Origin: CAYYWP01 sp964475125
GTDB taxonomy: Bacteria > Desulfobacterota > Binatia > HRBIN30 > CADEER01
Direction: 5' to 3'
Assembly: GCA_964475125.1 (NCBI GenBank)
Contig: CAYYWP010000267.1
Coordinates: 1 to 5,495, forward strand
Length of the DNA: 5,495 bases
A program made the position numbers and the translations under genes. The notes under the pieces are model-generated. The model searched no databases. It saw only the letters and a program-made list of their open reading frames with translations, and was not told where the DNA came from. Every line of letters begins with the position of its first letter. Positions within the stretch are counted from its first letter, which is position 1. This document shows, piece by piece, positions 5,242 through 5,495 of the stretch.

Positions 5242-5478
5242 ATGGCGAGGAAGAAACCGGTCGGGAGTGATACGCAGACCGCCTTGCGGTTACCTTCGGA
5301 CTTCCTGCGGCGCGCCGATGCACTGCAAGCCGCGATGTCGCGGGATGACCCAGCGGCGTTTGGTTTTGGGCGTGCCTCGCGTAGCGGCGTTCTCAAGATC
5401 GCTCTCGACTTAGGATTGAAACAGCTCGAGGAGCGCTACCGGGGGATGTCCCGTTCGCTGCTAAAACTCCGAAGGTGA
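5242..5478 (+). CDS. Ribbon-helix-helix DNA-binding protein (78 aa), divergent from the integrase operon
   Basis: A small basic protein with the ribbon-helix-helix (CopG/Arc-like) pattern: a beta strand TQTALRLP (11-18), helix A from DFLRRADALQ (20-29), a longer than usual inter-helix loop (about 31-45) and helix B in RSGVLKIALDLGLKQLEE (47-64). Such proteins bind DNA as dimers through the strand pair and usually repress their own or adjacent promoters. ATG at 5242 is chosen because the conserved fold begins about ten residues later and GGGGG at 5232-5236 can serve as ribosome site; GTG at 5236 is an alternative start adding two residues. The reading frame stays open further upstream, but that part crosses the promoter region and is not convincing. 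It is transcribed away from the integrase operon, so it is a good candidate for that operon's regulator. No toxin gene follows within the window, so antitoxin status cannot be judged. Confidence 0.8.
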   Translation: MARKKPVGSDTQTALRLPSDFLRRADALQAAMSRDDPAAFGFGRASRSGVLKIALDLGLKQLEERYRGMSRSLLKLRR

Positions 5479-5495
5479 CGGCTCCTCGGTCGCGA

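Overview
This is a GC-rich window from a bacterium. The dense gene packing, the NtrC-family regulator and the codon bias toward G/C in third positions suit a Gram-negative lineage with heavy two-component use, such as a deltaproteobacteria-like, Myxococcota-like or Binatota-like genome. That placement is only an impression from composition and gene style; no taxonomic marker gene is present.

The left two thirds (about 1-3314) hold a two-gene signalling operon on the + strand. After a short leader with two perfect inverted repeats and a 15-base tandem duplication comes an unusual 574-residue protein. It carries a degenerate receiver-like domain, a catalytically degenerate sigma54-activator-type AAA+ domain, and a histidine kinase dimerisation domain with an intact H-box followed by an eroded ATP-binding domain. 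It overlaps by 29 bases an orthodox NtrC-type response regulator (receiver, AAA+, Fis-type helix-turn-helix; 477 residues), whose sigma54-contacting loop reads GAFTDA instead of GAFTGA. The pair most likely forms a signalling module acting on sigma54 promoters. The first protein looks like a regulator's receiver and AAA+ portion fused to a kinase core and then stripped of most catalytic residues.

The right third (3355-5478) looks like one end of an integrative element. A complete tyrosine recombinase on the - strand converges on the regulator with only a 40-base gap between stop codons. It is the last gene of a three-gene cassette in which each junction is a TGATG stop/start overlap. The two upstream small genes (120 and 67 residues) match nothing I recognise. 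A ribbon-helix-helix DNA-binding protein is encoded divergently. The 125-base divergent region carries candidate overlapping promoters, a 40-base-spaced direct repeat that could be its operator, and two mutually exclusive hairpins, one of which overlaps the Shine-Dalgarno of the integrase operon.

No tRNA, rRNA, CRISPR array or insertion sequence was found. The element's other end and any cargo would lie to the right of the window.
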